Part shown: piece by piece, positions 1 through 9,817 of the stretch
How positions within the stretch are numbered: position 1 is the first letter of the stretch
Layout: each line of letters opens with the position of its first letter
Assembly: GCA_001584585.1 (NCBI GenBank)
Contig: LSYV01000006.1
Coordinates: 1,004,841 to 1,019,108, forward strand
DNA from: Gonium pectorale
Lineage: Eukaryota; Chlorophyta; Chlorophyceae; Chlamydomonadales; Volvocaceae
Direction of reading: 5' to 3'
Length of the DNA: 14,268 nt
The notes under the pieces: generated by a model
Seen by the model: the letters and a program-made list of their open reading frames with translations, nothing else
Database searches by the model: none
What the model was told of the DNA's origin: nothing
Translations under genes and position numbers: made by a program

Positions 1-28
1 CGCCCGCCGCCCCCCCAAGTCAACCCAC

Positions 29-2889
29 CCTCCCGTCCGCCCATCCGTCCACCGGCCGCAGGCAGATGGTGTCCGCGTCCGCGTACACGCCGCCGAACGC
101 GAACACCGCCAGGTAGCGGGCCAGGTCGGCTCGTAGCACGGGAAGGTGGGCGAAGGCCCTGCGGGGAGGTGAGAGGGCGGGGGAGGAGAACGGCGTGGAC
201 GGCTGCGGCGCGTCGCGGAGCGAGCACTGGATGTGGGTTGAGGTAGGCATGGCGGGTTGGGGGATTAGGGTCTGGTTTATGATCTGGGAGCCAGCTGCAG
301 CTACATGTACAGGTATGCTGGCGGAGCAGAGGCTCACAGTGGGGGCTGGGCGATGGCCTCGTCGGGACGGCGGTCGAGGGGGTGAGAGGCCAGGTCAGGC
401 GGGGCAGCCGTTCGGCTCTCAGCGACCCAGACCGCCCCGCAGCAGGCCTGCCCACGCGCCGACTCGGCGCCACGCACTGCGGACGGACTCATGTTCCCCG
501 TTATCGTCCTTCATCGCCCCACGCGGTGCGGCCCGCTGCCTTCCTTTCCCTTTCCTCCCCCGCCCCACCCGTCCCACCGGAACGCGGGCGCGAACGCCGG
601 GAACATGGTCTCCACCAGCTCCTCCACGTCGCTGGCGCCCCACAGCACGTGGGTGTAGCCCGGGTTGCGGCCGCGCCAGGAGGCGATGGAGCGGTCGAGG
701 CCGCTCGGCACCTGCACGTGCACCTGCAGCAGGGAACGGGATCCAGAGCGACGGCCGCCGCCGCCGCCGGCATCCGGGGTTGTATTGTTTGCTGCGGCAC
801 GGGCGGCGCTGTCGCCTTCGGCCGCGGCAGCAGCTGGAGGGCTGTCGTCGCCGTTGTCAGAGTCCTCCTCTGGTTCATCCTGTTCGGCGGCGGCTGCGTC
901 GAACAATCCATACATCTGAGGGAACGGGCGCGGGGGTGCAGATGTACGGGCTCGTCCACGGCTGGATGGACACCGTACGGCAGGCGGGCATGCGGTGGCC
1001 GTGCGGTGATGAGCGGCGAGACGCTCTCGGCTATAACAACAACACGGCAAGGCGCACGTGAGGAGGTGGAGGTGGGGACCGACCACCGCTATCCAGCCAC
1101 AGAGCAACGGACCGGATCGCGGGCACAAGACCTTTCGACGCACCGCAAACAGAACGGTCCGGTTCCATGACCGGTGCGTCGGGTGCTGCAAAGGTCAGGT
1201 GCTTGGGGCGGGTCGGGTCGGGTTGGGTCGCGCGCTCCCAATCACACCCCACCGCATCCCCCCACCTGGTGGATGATCCGCGGAATGCCCCCGCCACGGT
1301 GTCTGGCCAGCGCCTGCCGCGCCTGAAGCAAGGCGCCGCCGCCGCCGCCGGAGCCACCGGTCGCCCGCGTCGAGGGGCCATCGCCGGCGGCGGCTCCGGA
1401 GCCGCCAGCGCCGGCAGAGCCACGGGCGTCACCGCCGGCGCCGGCCGAGGCGGCGGCTGCGAGGGAGGCCGCCATTGACGCCGCCGTCAGTTTCCCCACC
1501 CCATCCGGCTGTGGCTGCTGCTGCTCCTGCTTGTCGCCGCCAGCGCCTGCCTTCGTCCTGCCGCCGCTACCGCTACCGCCGCCGCCGGCTTTCCCCTCAT
1601 CCTTCGCCGCCCCCGGCCACTCCTCAACAACAGGCGTTGGGAGGACGCCGCCGCCGCTGCCCTTACCGCCGCCAGCGGCAGTGCCGCCGCCACCGCTACT
1701 GCCATTACCGCTAGCCGGTACAAGCTGCTGCGGACCTGCACCGCCGCCGCCGCTGTTGCCACCGCCGGCGTCGCCGCCAGCCTCAGCTCCCTGAGACAGC
1801 CCTTCTGCCGCCCGACGGAACGCCGCCGCTGCAGGGGCGACCGACGGCGAGGGGATTAGGCGATGTACGAGGGGGGACGGCGGAGGCGGGGGTCGATTGG
1901 TCGGACGGCGGCGATAAGGGAAGAGCGAAGGGGGACAGCAGGGGAAGACGCAGGTGGGAGGAGCTTGTGGCTGCTGCTGCTGTACGGTAGAACGGCACAC
2001 AGAACGCATACACGTGATGCCGCAAAGTGAGACACGTGATGTGACATCTGCGTGCGAATACACCTGGCTCCGTCCCATCCCCATCCCCTCTCCGCCCCAT
2101 CCCCGCCCCATCCCCGCCCCATCCCCCCAACTTATCATCAGCGCCACCTCACATGCGCTATCCTTACCCATCCCCAAGCCCAACCCCACACCAACCCCCC
2201 AGGCCCCCGCCCGCGCTCCCCTGCATCCGGGCTTACGAGCGCCATGCTCTCATAATCCCCAAGCACCCGACCCCCACCTGGCTTCATAGGTTTTCCAATG
2301 CCCCGTTCGCGCCCAAGCCGGCCCGGCCCCCGCCCCCGAGCGCACCTTGGTTGACCCGCACCAGCTGCCTGCCGGGGTGTGAAGGCCCAAACACCAGAAC
2401 CAGGGAGGCCCCCAGCAGCAGCACCGCCGCGCCAGCAAGCAACACGTCCCTGCGCCGCCGTCGCCAGCCGCCACCAGGCGGCGGCGACGGGCCGCGACGC
2501 GGCGGGCTGGCGGCGGCGCCCGACGGGCTGGCTTGCCCCGGGCTGCCGCCACCGCCGCCACTGCCGTACCCGCCGCCGCTGCTGCCGCCGGCTCCGCCGA
2601 GACTGCTGCTGCCGCTGCCGGAGCGGCTGCCGTCGGCGCCGCCGTTGGCAGCGGTCGCCGCTGCAGCGGCTGCGGCCGCGAGGCGGTGACCGCGCGGTGT
2701 GGCGTGCTGTAGGCGCGGCGGCTGCGGGTGCAGGGGGCTGCTGTATTGGCTGCGGGCGACCCATCGTGTGGGGTCGGGGCCGGAGGCGCCGGCGCCCAGC
2801 GCCGCGGCCGAGGGAACCGGCGACGCTGGCTCGGAAGACCGCGCAGACCCAACCCCCACGCGGAAGGGGCTGTTCACGTCGCCGCGCAT
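29..2889 (-). CDS. GT32 / OCH1-like glycosyltransferase, type II membrane protein (3' end missing)
   Basis: Proposed exons on the minus strand are 2889-2346, 1828-1266, 915-578 and 158 to about 29; all three junctions keep phase with GT-AG sites, and the gene continues off the left edge. The start is the first in-frame ATG (2889); the open frame above it has no other ATG. Residues 1-145 are Gly/Ser/Pro/Ala-rich, followed by an Arg cluster and one hydrophobic segment (about 148-168), the layout of a Golgi type II enzyme with a long flexible stem. The catalytic domain shows IPRIIHQ (about 363-369), SWRGRNPGYTHVLW (about 448-461), VLRADLARY and GGVYADADT, the family's DXD nucleotide-sugar/metal site (about 509-511). 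These order and spacing features are typical of the Gly_transf_sug DXD family, which includes yeast OCH1 mannosyltransferase. The sugar donor and acceptor cannot be inferred. An acidic, low-complexity insert of about 64 residues follows IIHQ and may be partly intron. Confidence 0.85.
2092..2127 (-). repeat. 11-bp C-rich tandem repeat in glycosyltransferase intron 1
   Basis: The unit CCGCCCCATCC is repeated three times (2092-2102, 2103-2113, 2114-2124). The surrounding 2064-2135 is a looser C/CAT-rich tract. On the gene's sense strand it is G-rich. Confidence 0.85.
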
Positions 2890-3823
2890 GGATCTCAGCT
2901 GCTTCGGAGCTGGTGGCAAATGCCGAGGCTGTGCCGACTGAGTGTCGTTGGTGCGGGGCGGCGCGCTCAAGACATTTTCAGCAGAGCGAGCAGGCCGACC
3001 CTGTTGGTCGCGGCTTCCCTGTTCTCCTCAGGAGCACCTATGCCGGTGGTGTACGAGTAGTAACGCTGACTTTCCGTTGGTGAGAAACCGGTGACTTTGC
3101 CTACGTGAGTGAGTGAGCCTGAAGGAAAGTGCTTGGGGCTTCTTGCTTTCGTCAGATCGAAGGCTCCTGTTGGTTATACTGTAATAGTGAAAGGCAGAAG
3201 GGAACTGGCCTCTTTTGGCCGAGGCGCGCGAAGTCTGTGACCCACCTTCCCCACGTGCGGGCTGTGTTGCTTCCTTCCGCGACCCGCGGGTCAGTGTCGG
3301 GCACGCGTTGCGTGTGTATGTGAATGCTGAGGAGCCGATGCCCGCATCGAATCGCCTTCCCAACATATTGCCGTTTGCATCCAGTCCAATGTTCCTGACA
3401 ACGTACGGTACGGTACGAGCGATCGATGCCGACCTTTCAGGTGTCTGACATTGTTTGCCACATCAGCTCATCGAGAAACCACCGGCCTTCCCCCAAATCC
3501 GCGATCACTGCACACTTGAGGGCGTTTTCAAGCCAAGACGCGCGCGATATCCTCCAGCGGGGCCAGCGCTCCGGCGACGAGCCAGGACAAGCCGGAGCTA
3601 GCCGCAGCCGAGGAGGCTCTGACAGGACCACAGAAGCCCTGTACCGTTAACTCTCGCGTTGCGCGTTTCGACGCCCGCTGCTGCCTCAACCACCCGCACT
3701 CGGTGCCATACCCGCGTCCCCAGCCGACCACGGTGCCCCCCAGCCGTCCACCGCTTCTCGCCCCTCAGCCGCCTCACCCCACATACCGCATCCCGCCGCG
3801 CACCGCCGCGCCCAGGGCTCCCT
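2890..3823. other. Intergenic region between two minus-strand genes
   Basis: No convincing gene is seen. All open frames are short, lack family motifs and have no compatible splice partners. The left part should hold the promoter and 5'UTR of the glycosyltransferase; the right part should hold the 3'UTR of the small conserved gene. No minus-strand TGTAA signal (TTACA on the plus strand) was found, so the 3' end of the upstream gene is not fixed. The only local structure noticed is a short GTACG tandem near 3403-3418 followed by a GATCGATC-like palindrome. Confidence 0.5.
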
Positions 3824-5079
3824 CTACCCCGAGAGCGGCGACCCCCCCGCTGCTGCTCCCGCTCCCGCCGCCCCTGTCCCTGCCGCCGCTCGCTGCCTTT
3901 TGAGCGCCCCCTTGCTGAACATCTTCTCCATATCCTCCGTGGACACGTTGGCCCTGAACAGAGGGTGTGGATGGGTAGGTGCGTGGGTGGGTGGGCGGGT
4001 GGGGATGAGCCGGGCTGGGAACAGACAGACAATCCCCCGCACGACACGGCACGTTGACACGGCAACGCGGCACCGCCCATGAGCTCCAGCAGCCAGTGTG
4101 CACGCGAGCCCACAGAACCTCAGATACGGACGGCCGCGCTGCCAACCGTCTGTCCTCTGTCTCGGCCTGCACATCCCTACGCCCCTACAGTCCGCACACC
4201 TATGCCCCCCTCACAGTTCCCGCGCGCCCGCACCTACCTGCCGTTTCGCAGCTGTGGCGGCACCAGGGCCGTGTTGAAGCCGGCCGGCTTGGGGCCGCCG
4301 CCAGGGGCTGCGGCCGTGCGGGAGGCCTTGGCGGGGCCGGGCTGCCGCGGCGCCGCTCCGCTGCTGCCAGTCACTTGCGTGAAGCCCCGCTTGGAGCCGC
4401 CGGGCGGCGAGGTCCTGGCGCGATGTGGAGATGGGGTGGGGGGGGGGAGGGATGCGAGTGGGAGTGGGGTGGGGGTGCAGGTCCAGTCGGGGCCATGGTA
4501 AGGCGGGTCGAGGAGGCCGAGGGCAGTGGGAGCTGGGGAACGCGTCGAGGAGGAAGGGGGATGTGGGGACGTGGACGGGCGCGGGGTTTTGTCTACGACA
4601 GACATGTTGTGTGGTTGGTCTTGTTGGTGTTCGGGTCGGTGTGCCGGAGTCGTGTGTGCGACGGCCAGTAGCTGGCCCTCGACCCCTCACACCTTCATCC
4701 GAGGTGAATACCTGGCACCGATTACGGACGGCCCTGGCCGCCACGATCCCCGTTGCGCCGCCCACAACCCCCAAAGCGAAGCCCGCGCGACCCCTTTAAT
4801 CCAGGCGCCGCCTCTCCCAAGCCCCCCTGCCCCGGCGCTGCATCTGCCTCACGTTGTCGGCGAGCCGTGTCCCCCGGCTTCGTCGTCGGCAAAGGGGTTG
4901 AACAAAGGCGCGGGCGGGGCTGAGATTCGGGAGTCTGGGTCGGGGGCTGCGTTCAGCCGGGGGGCAGCCGACGTGGGTTTCGACGCCGGGGAGGTGGTTG
5001 ACGGGCCAGTGTCCGCTGCGTCCAAGCCGACGTCCTGCTCCTCGCCATCCGAGTCACCGTAGCCACCGAGCAGGTCCAT
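3824..5079 (-). CDS. Small conserved eukaryotic protein of unknown function (PPQLR...NVSTEDMEKMF motif)
   Basis: Three exons are proposed on the minus strand: 5079-4853, 4414-4238 and 3953-3824. They use donors GTGAGG and GTAGGT with CAG acceptors, and both junctions are phase 2. The product is 177 aa. The ATG at 5079 sits in a good context (GCCATGG) with an in-frame stop just upstream. The N-terminus is acidic (MDLLGGYGDSDGEEQD), followed by a Pro/Ala/Ser-rich stretch and LFNPFADDE (about 59-67). The C-terminal half carries LVPPQLRNGRANVSTEDMEKMF (about 126-147), assembled exactly across the second intron, which supports the model. From memory this resembles short, uncharacterised plant proteins ending in a PPQL-GR-NVVTED-type block, but I cannot name the family and assign no function. 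The last 30 residues are low-complexity Ala/Gly. A GTAGAG at the stop could be a further donor, so the C-terminus is uncertain. Confidence 0.7.
3985..4004 (+). repeat. G-quadruplex-type G-run cluster inside an intron
   Basis: Five runs of three or four G separated by single bases fit the canonical G4 pattern. The cluster lies in the second intron of the small conserved gene, which is read from the other strand. On the sense strand it is therefore the C-rich pyrimidine tract about 30 nt before the acceptor at 3954. Folding is inferred only. Confidence 0.6.
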
Positions 5080-5323
5080 GGCTAGCTATGGAGGCAACTG
5101 GTTCTAGGGTTCCGGAGGGTCAGCATGTGCTTTGGTACGTAAGTGTCATTAAATGAATTGCAAGCGATGTAGGATTCTTAGCATGCGCTGTCGCTCCTGG
5201 CTTCCCCGGGGATGTCGGCTTGGCACGGCATTCGACTGTCGTGAATTCAGGCAGCTGGATCTCGCACTATGTAGCGACTGACATACAATTACACCCCTCT
5301 GAATTGGATTTACGCCCCCCACA
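5080..5323. promoter_or_regulatory. Shared head-to-head promoter region (244 bp)
   Basis: The ATG codons of the minus-strand small conserved gene (5079) and the plus-strand YqeY-domain gene (5324) lie only 244 bp apart, so both 5'UTRs and core promoters must fit here. The stretch is clearly less GC-rich than the flanking genes (for example around 5135-5165 and 5275-5310), as expected for promoter DNA in such a genome. No clear TATA box was recognised. A near-palindrome at 5077-5092 overlaps the minus-strand start codon, and a CAATT...AATTG inverted pair lies near 5285-5305, upstream of the plus-strand start. Bidirectional activity is an inference. Confidence 0.6.
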
Positions 5324-8300
5324 ATGCTCGCCAGCACTCGTTCCGCCGTGGGTCGGGCTTGCAGCTCCGCGCGGATGCTCGCGTTCTCGCCGCGCGCCCT
5401 TAGCACTGGCGCCGCCTGCCGTCGTGTCTTAGGCCGCGGAGCTCAGCAGCCCTGTGCGCCCGCGCGCCCCTGGCAGCAGCCGCTGCAGCCCGCCTCCGCC
5501 CCATCATGCCGCCCCCTGCAGCGCGGATTCGCCGCCGCAGCCGCGGCCGGCGACGCGGGCGCAACGGCCCCCGCCACTCTGGTGGATCGCATCAAGGCTG
5601 ACATGAAGAGCGCAATGAAGGCCAAGGACCAGGTACCGTAAGCGGGCTTGGCACGCCGACGTATGCGGGCTTGGCACGGCGACGCTTGACGTGGTGTGCG
5701 AGGCGACAAGGTGGTGATGTACACTTTGGCGGCAGCACTCCCAACCCTTTGAGCCGCCCAAAGACGCGACGTACCGCATCAGTGTCCAGAGCAATGGCCC
5801 AGTCTCTGTGGGGCCGCGCGCATCGCGGCGCTGTGCTGGAGGCGGGCGCCGCGTGATGCGGGTGTTTGCTGCGGGCCGGTTGACGGTGGTGGTGGCGGTG
5901 GCCGTGGCGGGGCCCGCACTAAACCCAGGCCCTCCGAGGCACCCTGGTGGCGGCTGTGGCCGGGTGGAGCGCGTCCTAGCGCTCTGGCCCCTGACCGGAC
6001 CGGACCAGCGCAGCCCCTCCGTGGGCCTGGGGGACCCCGCGGTCTTGGGGGGCCCCGCGCCACCGGCGCGGGCCTCCGAGAGCGGCGGCCTGCTGCCACC
6101 GCTGGTAAGCGGCGTCTCCCAGCGTGCTGTGGTTTCGAAAGGTAGCACCTGCCATGCCACATGCACGAGACCCGGCCACGGCTCCTGAAGCTGCCGCTGC
6201 TGCCGCCGCTGCCGCTGCTGCTGCCGCTGCCGCTGCTGCTGCCGCTGCCGCTGCTGCTGCCGCTGCTGCCGCGGCCGCCACGGCCGCCGCGGCCTGGTGA
6301 CCAGCACGGGGCCGCGGACTTGTCTCCACCTGCCGCGCCACCCCCCGCCGCCGCGCCCTCGCTCTCGCCCTCCCCGCACCCAGCTTCACACTTCCACATT
6401 CACACCCGCAACTCCAAACGTCCCGCATCCGCACCCACCGTCCCGCACGGATGCCTCATGGTTTGGGCGGCGGGGGCCGTCCGTCGGTGAAGCGAACGCC
6501 AACCGCATCGCCACCCGCTGCTGCCCCACTCCCTGCCCTCCCGCCGGCTGCCCCCGGCTCCCTGGCGCTGCAGCCGCCTCTGCCGGCGGACCGCACCGGT
6601 ACAACAACCACCGCTACAGTCCCCTCCCTTCCCCTCCCTGCGGCTCCCCGGCGCGGACTGCAGGCCCAGCTCCGCGCCAAACTCGGCATGACCCGGCTGC
6701 TGCCCCGCTCCCTTCCCCTTCCTGTGGCTTCCCGGCGCGGCTGCCGCGCAGGTCCGGTTGGACGCCATCCGCTTCCTGAACGCGGCCATCAAGCAGCGCG
6801 AGATCGAGCTGCGGGAGGCGGGTGGGGCCGTGGACGACGCAGAGGTCATCAAGGTGCGGTGCGCTGCGGTGCGGTGTGCGTAGCGGCTGCGTTGGTTGTG
6901 TTGGCTGTGTTTGCAGGGACGGGCGGGGGCGGGGAAGCGGGCTGGTGGGTGCGGTGCGGTGCGTCATGGGTACTCGACTGTGGGTAGCGGCTGTGCTGGC
7001 TGGGCGGATGGGACGAGCGGGCGCGGGGTGGGTGGGTGGGCGGGCGGGGATATGGGTGCGAGTGTTGAAAAGGAACAAGGTATACGACGAGCGTAAGCGT
7101 GAAAGTGATGGCATCGTTGTAGGACCCAGCTCCAGAGGCAGTCGAAGGGGTGATGTCCCTGCATGTTAGTTCGGCGGCGACCACCACCGAAGCCCCCGAC
7201 GCGGCCCAGAATTCTCTCTGGGGTGACCCTATGCAATGCCGTGCTGGGATGCGCCTAGTCTAGTCTACGTGCATCGCATGCGGGCTGGTGCATGTCTCCT
7301 GGCTCCCGGCCCACCCACCCCCCCGACCCGCAGACTACGGGTGCGAGTGTGTGTGCGTGCGAGCGCTTGGGGTTTGAGATGTGTGTATCCATGGCGCTGC
7401 TCCAGCGGCGGTGCCTGATCAGGAGTGAAGGCGTGTGGCCTGCGCGGGAGGGTTTCGCAGCACCCCTCCAATGACCCCCCGGCACCGGCCTAATGAGCCC
7501 TTCCACGGTCCCTGCCTGCCATAAGACGTTCAAATCCCTAACTGGATCCAGGTCATCCAGAAGCTGGTGAAGCAGCGCAAGGACTCGATCGAGTCGTACA
7601 AGTCGGGCGGCCGCGAGGACCTGGTGGCCAAGGAGCAGGTGCTCGGGAGGGGGGGTGGGAGGAGAGGCGGAAGGGACGTCACCGGCGGATCACCACCCGT
7701 GGTGGCGGTGGTGATGGCGACGGTGACGTGACCAAGATGCAAACTCTTGGAGCTTTGGAGCGGCATGCGTGTGTGTGTGTGTGTGTCCGATGCCTTGAAT
7801 TGTACCCGCCCGCCCTACCGGAAACGTCGCGCCTTCGGGTGTGTATGACCGTTGAGGCGGGCTCCCTCTTTCTCTGCAGATTTCTCTTTCTTCCGACACT
7901 GCACGTGTGTCACGCTTGGGTTTGTGGCTATTGAGTCTGGTGGCTGGTGTAGGCAATGCGCCGTGCGTTGAGTGCGTATCAAGCGCAGGCTCGTATGCGT
8001 CGCATGCCCCGGTCCGCTCTCCTACGCTCGCACGCCGCGCTGGCAGTGGCAGTGGAGGGAAGGGCCACGGCTGCGGGGAAGACGTACCCGCCCCTGGCTG
8101 CTCCCCAGGAAATCATGGGTCATGGCTAGGCCCTGCACCGCCCTTTTGTCGCAAATTCAGTGGCCCGCCCGTGCCGCCTGGGCAAAGCCCAGGTGCTTGG
8201 TCCGCGGGCCTGAGATGGTCTCTGCACCCTCAACGGTCCCTGCGAGGAACGCAACCCACTCAGGCTCAGCACCGTCACCCGCGCAGTCCCCGTCGCCCTT

Positions 8301-8927
8301 CCCCCGCCCTAGCTCGGGATGACGTGCGTCGCTCTATTGAGTAGCAACGCCTTCCGACCCTCCGTCCCCCGCCCTTTCCACGACGCCCCGCCCGCCCGGC
8401 CCACGGCTCCAGGGCGAGCTGTCGCTGCTGGAGGCCTACCTGCCCGCGCAGCTGAGCGCAGCCGAAGTGGAGGCGGTGGTGGTGCAGGTGGGCGGGTGCG
8501 GGCGCGTTTGTGGGTGCGGCCCGGGTGTGGGTGCGGCGTGGAAAGCAATGGCAGCGAGGCCAAGCGGAAGAGGTTTGGCAGGCGGCCGCCCCGGCGCCTC
8601 CGCAGCCGCATTCCACGACCGACAGCAAGCCGAACCTCCTCCCCTATGCCTCTGCGCTGCGCTGCGGCCCCTCCGCCCATCCCCACACACGTACGCACTC
8701 ATGGACCCCCGCTCCCGCCCGAGTCCCTGCCGCCTGCGTGGCCGAGACCCCTGCCGCCTGCTGAGGCCGTCGCCGCCCACCGCCATGTGGCCACACAGGT
8801 GATTGCGGAGCTGGGCGCCACCGGCCCCAAGGCCATGGGCGCGGTCATGAAGGCCGTCATGGCGCGGACGGGCGGGCGCGCCGACAACAAGACGGTGTCG
8901 GACATTGCCAAGGCTAAGCTCAAGTGA
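5324..8927 (+). CDS. Organelle-targeted YqeY/GatB-domain protein (Aim41-like)
   Basis: A complete gene of five exons: 5324-5632, 6752-6853, 7552-7638, 8413-8487 and 8799-8927. All introns are phase 0 with GT-AG ends; the product is 233 aa. Residues 1 to about 75 are rich in Arg/Ala/Ser with almost no acidic residues and end in QRGFAAAA, which looks like a mitochondrial (possibly plastid) presequence. The rest is a full YqeY domain: LVDRIKADMKSAMKAKDQ, VRLDAIRFLNAAIKQREIE, VIQKLVKQRKDSIESY, LSLLEAYLPAQLS, then VIAELGATGPKAMGAVMKAVMAR and DNKTVSDIAKAKL. This domain is also the tail of GatB in the tRNA-dependent amidotransferase. Stand-alone members include bacterial YqeY and yeast mitochondrial Aim41, whose exact role is not established. 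A role near organellar tRNA or translation is inferred. Introns make up about 80% of the gene. Confidence 0.93.
5642..5684 (+). repeat. Two-copy 20-bp direct repeat at the 5' end of YqeY-gene intron 1
   Basis: The 20-bp unit at 5642-5661 recurs at 5665-5684 with one mismatch, giving a 23-bp period. It begins 9 nt after the donor site at 5633. A small tandem duplication is the simplest explanation. Confidence 0.85.
6191..6270 (+). repeat. CTG/CCG triplet tract with 18-bp higher-order unit
   Basis: About 80 nt of CTG and CCG triplets lie in intron 1 of the YqeY gene. Within it, an 18-bp unit (CCGCTGCTGCTGCCGCTG) is present as three perfect tandem copies at 6212-6229, 6230-6247 and 6248-6265. 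On either strand it creates long artificial Ala, Leu/Pro or Gln/Arg open frames that are not genes. Confidence 0.92.
6625..6751 (+). repeat. Duplicated pyrimidine tract plus 3' splice site
   Basis: The segment 6625-6663 (pyrimidine tract, then CCCGGCGCGG, then CAG) is repeated imperfectly at 6709-6751. The second copy ends at the real acceptor used for exon 2 (exon starts at 6752). The first copy ends in a decoy CAG at 6661-6663. Using the decoy would add 88 nt and shift the frame. Confidence 0.75.
7026..7050 (+). repeat. G4-type G-run cluster in YqeY-gene intron 2
   Basis: Six GGG or GGGG runs separated by T or C lie on the sense strand of the intron between 6854 and 7551. They fit a G-quadruplex pattern. 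The nearby stretch 6854-7025 is also built of imperfect GTGCG-type repeats, so this is probably microsatellite expansion. Confidence 0.6.
7769..7786 (+). repeat. (GT)9 microsatellite
   Basis: Nine perfect GT units lie in intron 3 of the YqeY gene, a common simple repeat in volvocine genomes. Confidence 0.97.
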
Positions 8928-9615
8928 TGGATGGGGACGGAGAGGAGCTCGTGGGGGGGCCGGAATCCGTGCGAGCCTTCCCTTGGGACATGGAGGGATG
9001 GGGGGAGGGCGGGACGTGCGGCCAGGCCGGCGGTTCACGACCCGAGGGCCTGAGCCGGAGCGTGCATGCATAGAGTCACGATGTACGGCAAGGCGTACGG
9101 TACGACGTACGGCGGCATTGACTTGGCGCTCCGTGTTAGGAGGCAGGTGCAGGTGCCGGGGGGACGTCCACCCGGGGCTGCTCTAGCCAGCCAGCTAGCG
9201 CTGAATGTCCCCATAAGACATAGGAGGGAAGGAGAGGAGCGCGACGGCGCCCACGCAGATTGTACAGATATTGATTGAGCTGCCCTCAATCCAAAGGTGG
9301 TGGTGGTGCGGGCGGTGATGCTAGCGGTGGGAGAGCGACTGTCCGTGCGTGGGTGGGTAGAGGGCTGAGCGAGGGAGGGGCAGGGAGGAACGGCCGTATG
9401 CAAGACAAACTAACGTCACTGCATTCTGGCCTGAGACTTAACTGCTGTCAGGTAGGGGAGGGCTGGATAAGAGGCCCCGACCCAGGGCAGCCCCGCGCCT
9501 AAGTCTTTCTGGGGCCTTCAACCAAGGGGCACTGCTCAAGCCCGTGTGTTGGGAAGACTGGGACATGTATGGACACATCTTCTCCAAGATGCGAGAATGT
9601 GTAAGATGCGAGCCG
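8928..9615 (+). other. Probable 3'UTR of the YqeY-domain gene
   Basis: This stretch lies between the stop codon at 8925-8927 and just after the first plus-strand TGTAA. It contains no credible coding region; the open frames across it are short and lack motifs. It includes GTACGG-type short repeats near 9085-9115. A 3'UTR of about 0.7 kb is normal for green algal genes. The limits are inferred. Confidence 0.5.
9600..9604 (+). terminator. TGTAA polyadenylation signal
   Basis: TGTAA is the usual poly(A) signal of volvocine green algae, with cleavage normally 10-20 nt downstream. This is the first one after the YqeY-gene stop codon on the sense strand. The five-base motif is short, so its use is only probable. 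Confidence 0.5.
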
Positions 9616-9817
9616 CCCCGTGCCATCTACGCGATGTACGTATAGACGTATACGTGACATGGCATGCGTCAGGCTGCGTTTGGCAGCCCTTCCAAACCTT
9701 GTTCCAAACGCCCCCGTTCTGCGCTGCATTTACCCCACACACACATGGGTCGGACTCGCTCGCCCGGCCGGCAGCGGTAGCAAGGGAAACAGAAGAAGTG
9801 CAGCAGCCGGGCAGGGA

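Noticed and set aside
195..1170. Long plus-strand open frames of 262 and 288 codons over the glycosyltransferase exons
   Set aside because: They are antisense to well-supported exons, have Arg/Pro-rich composition typical of the opposite strand of GC-rich coding DNA, and show no motifs.
1829..2189. Upstream extension of glycosyltransferase exon 2 as continuous coding sequence
   Set aside because: The open frame continues, but it runs through C-rich tandem repeats. A clean CAG acceptor at 1829 restores the phase of exon 1 exactly.
5922..5933. NPGP within an open frame in YqeY-gene intron 1, recalling 2A ribosome-skipping or a retroelement leader
   Set aside because: The required residues before NPGP (D-V/I-E-x) are absent, and the surrounding frame shows no retroelement domain.
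5504..6434. Minus-strand Gln/Arg and Ala-rich frames over the triplet tract
   Set aside because: They arise from CTG/CCG repeats read on the other strand and sit in an intron of the YqeY gene. They have no motif or splice partner.
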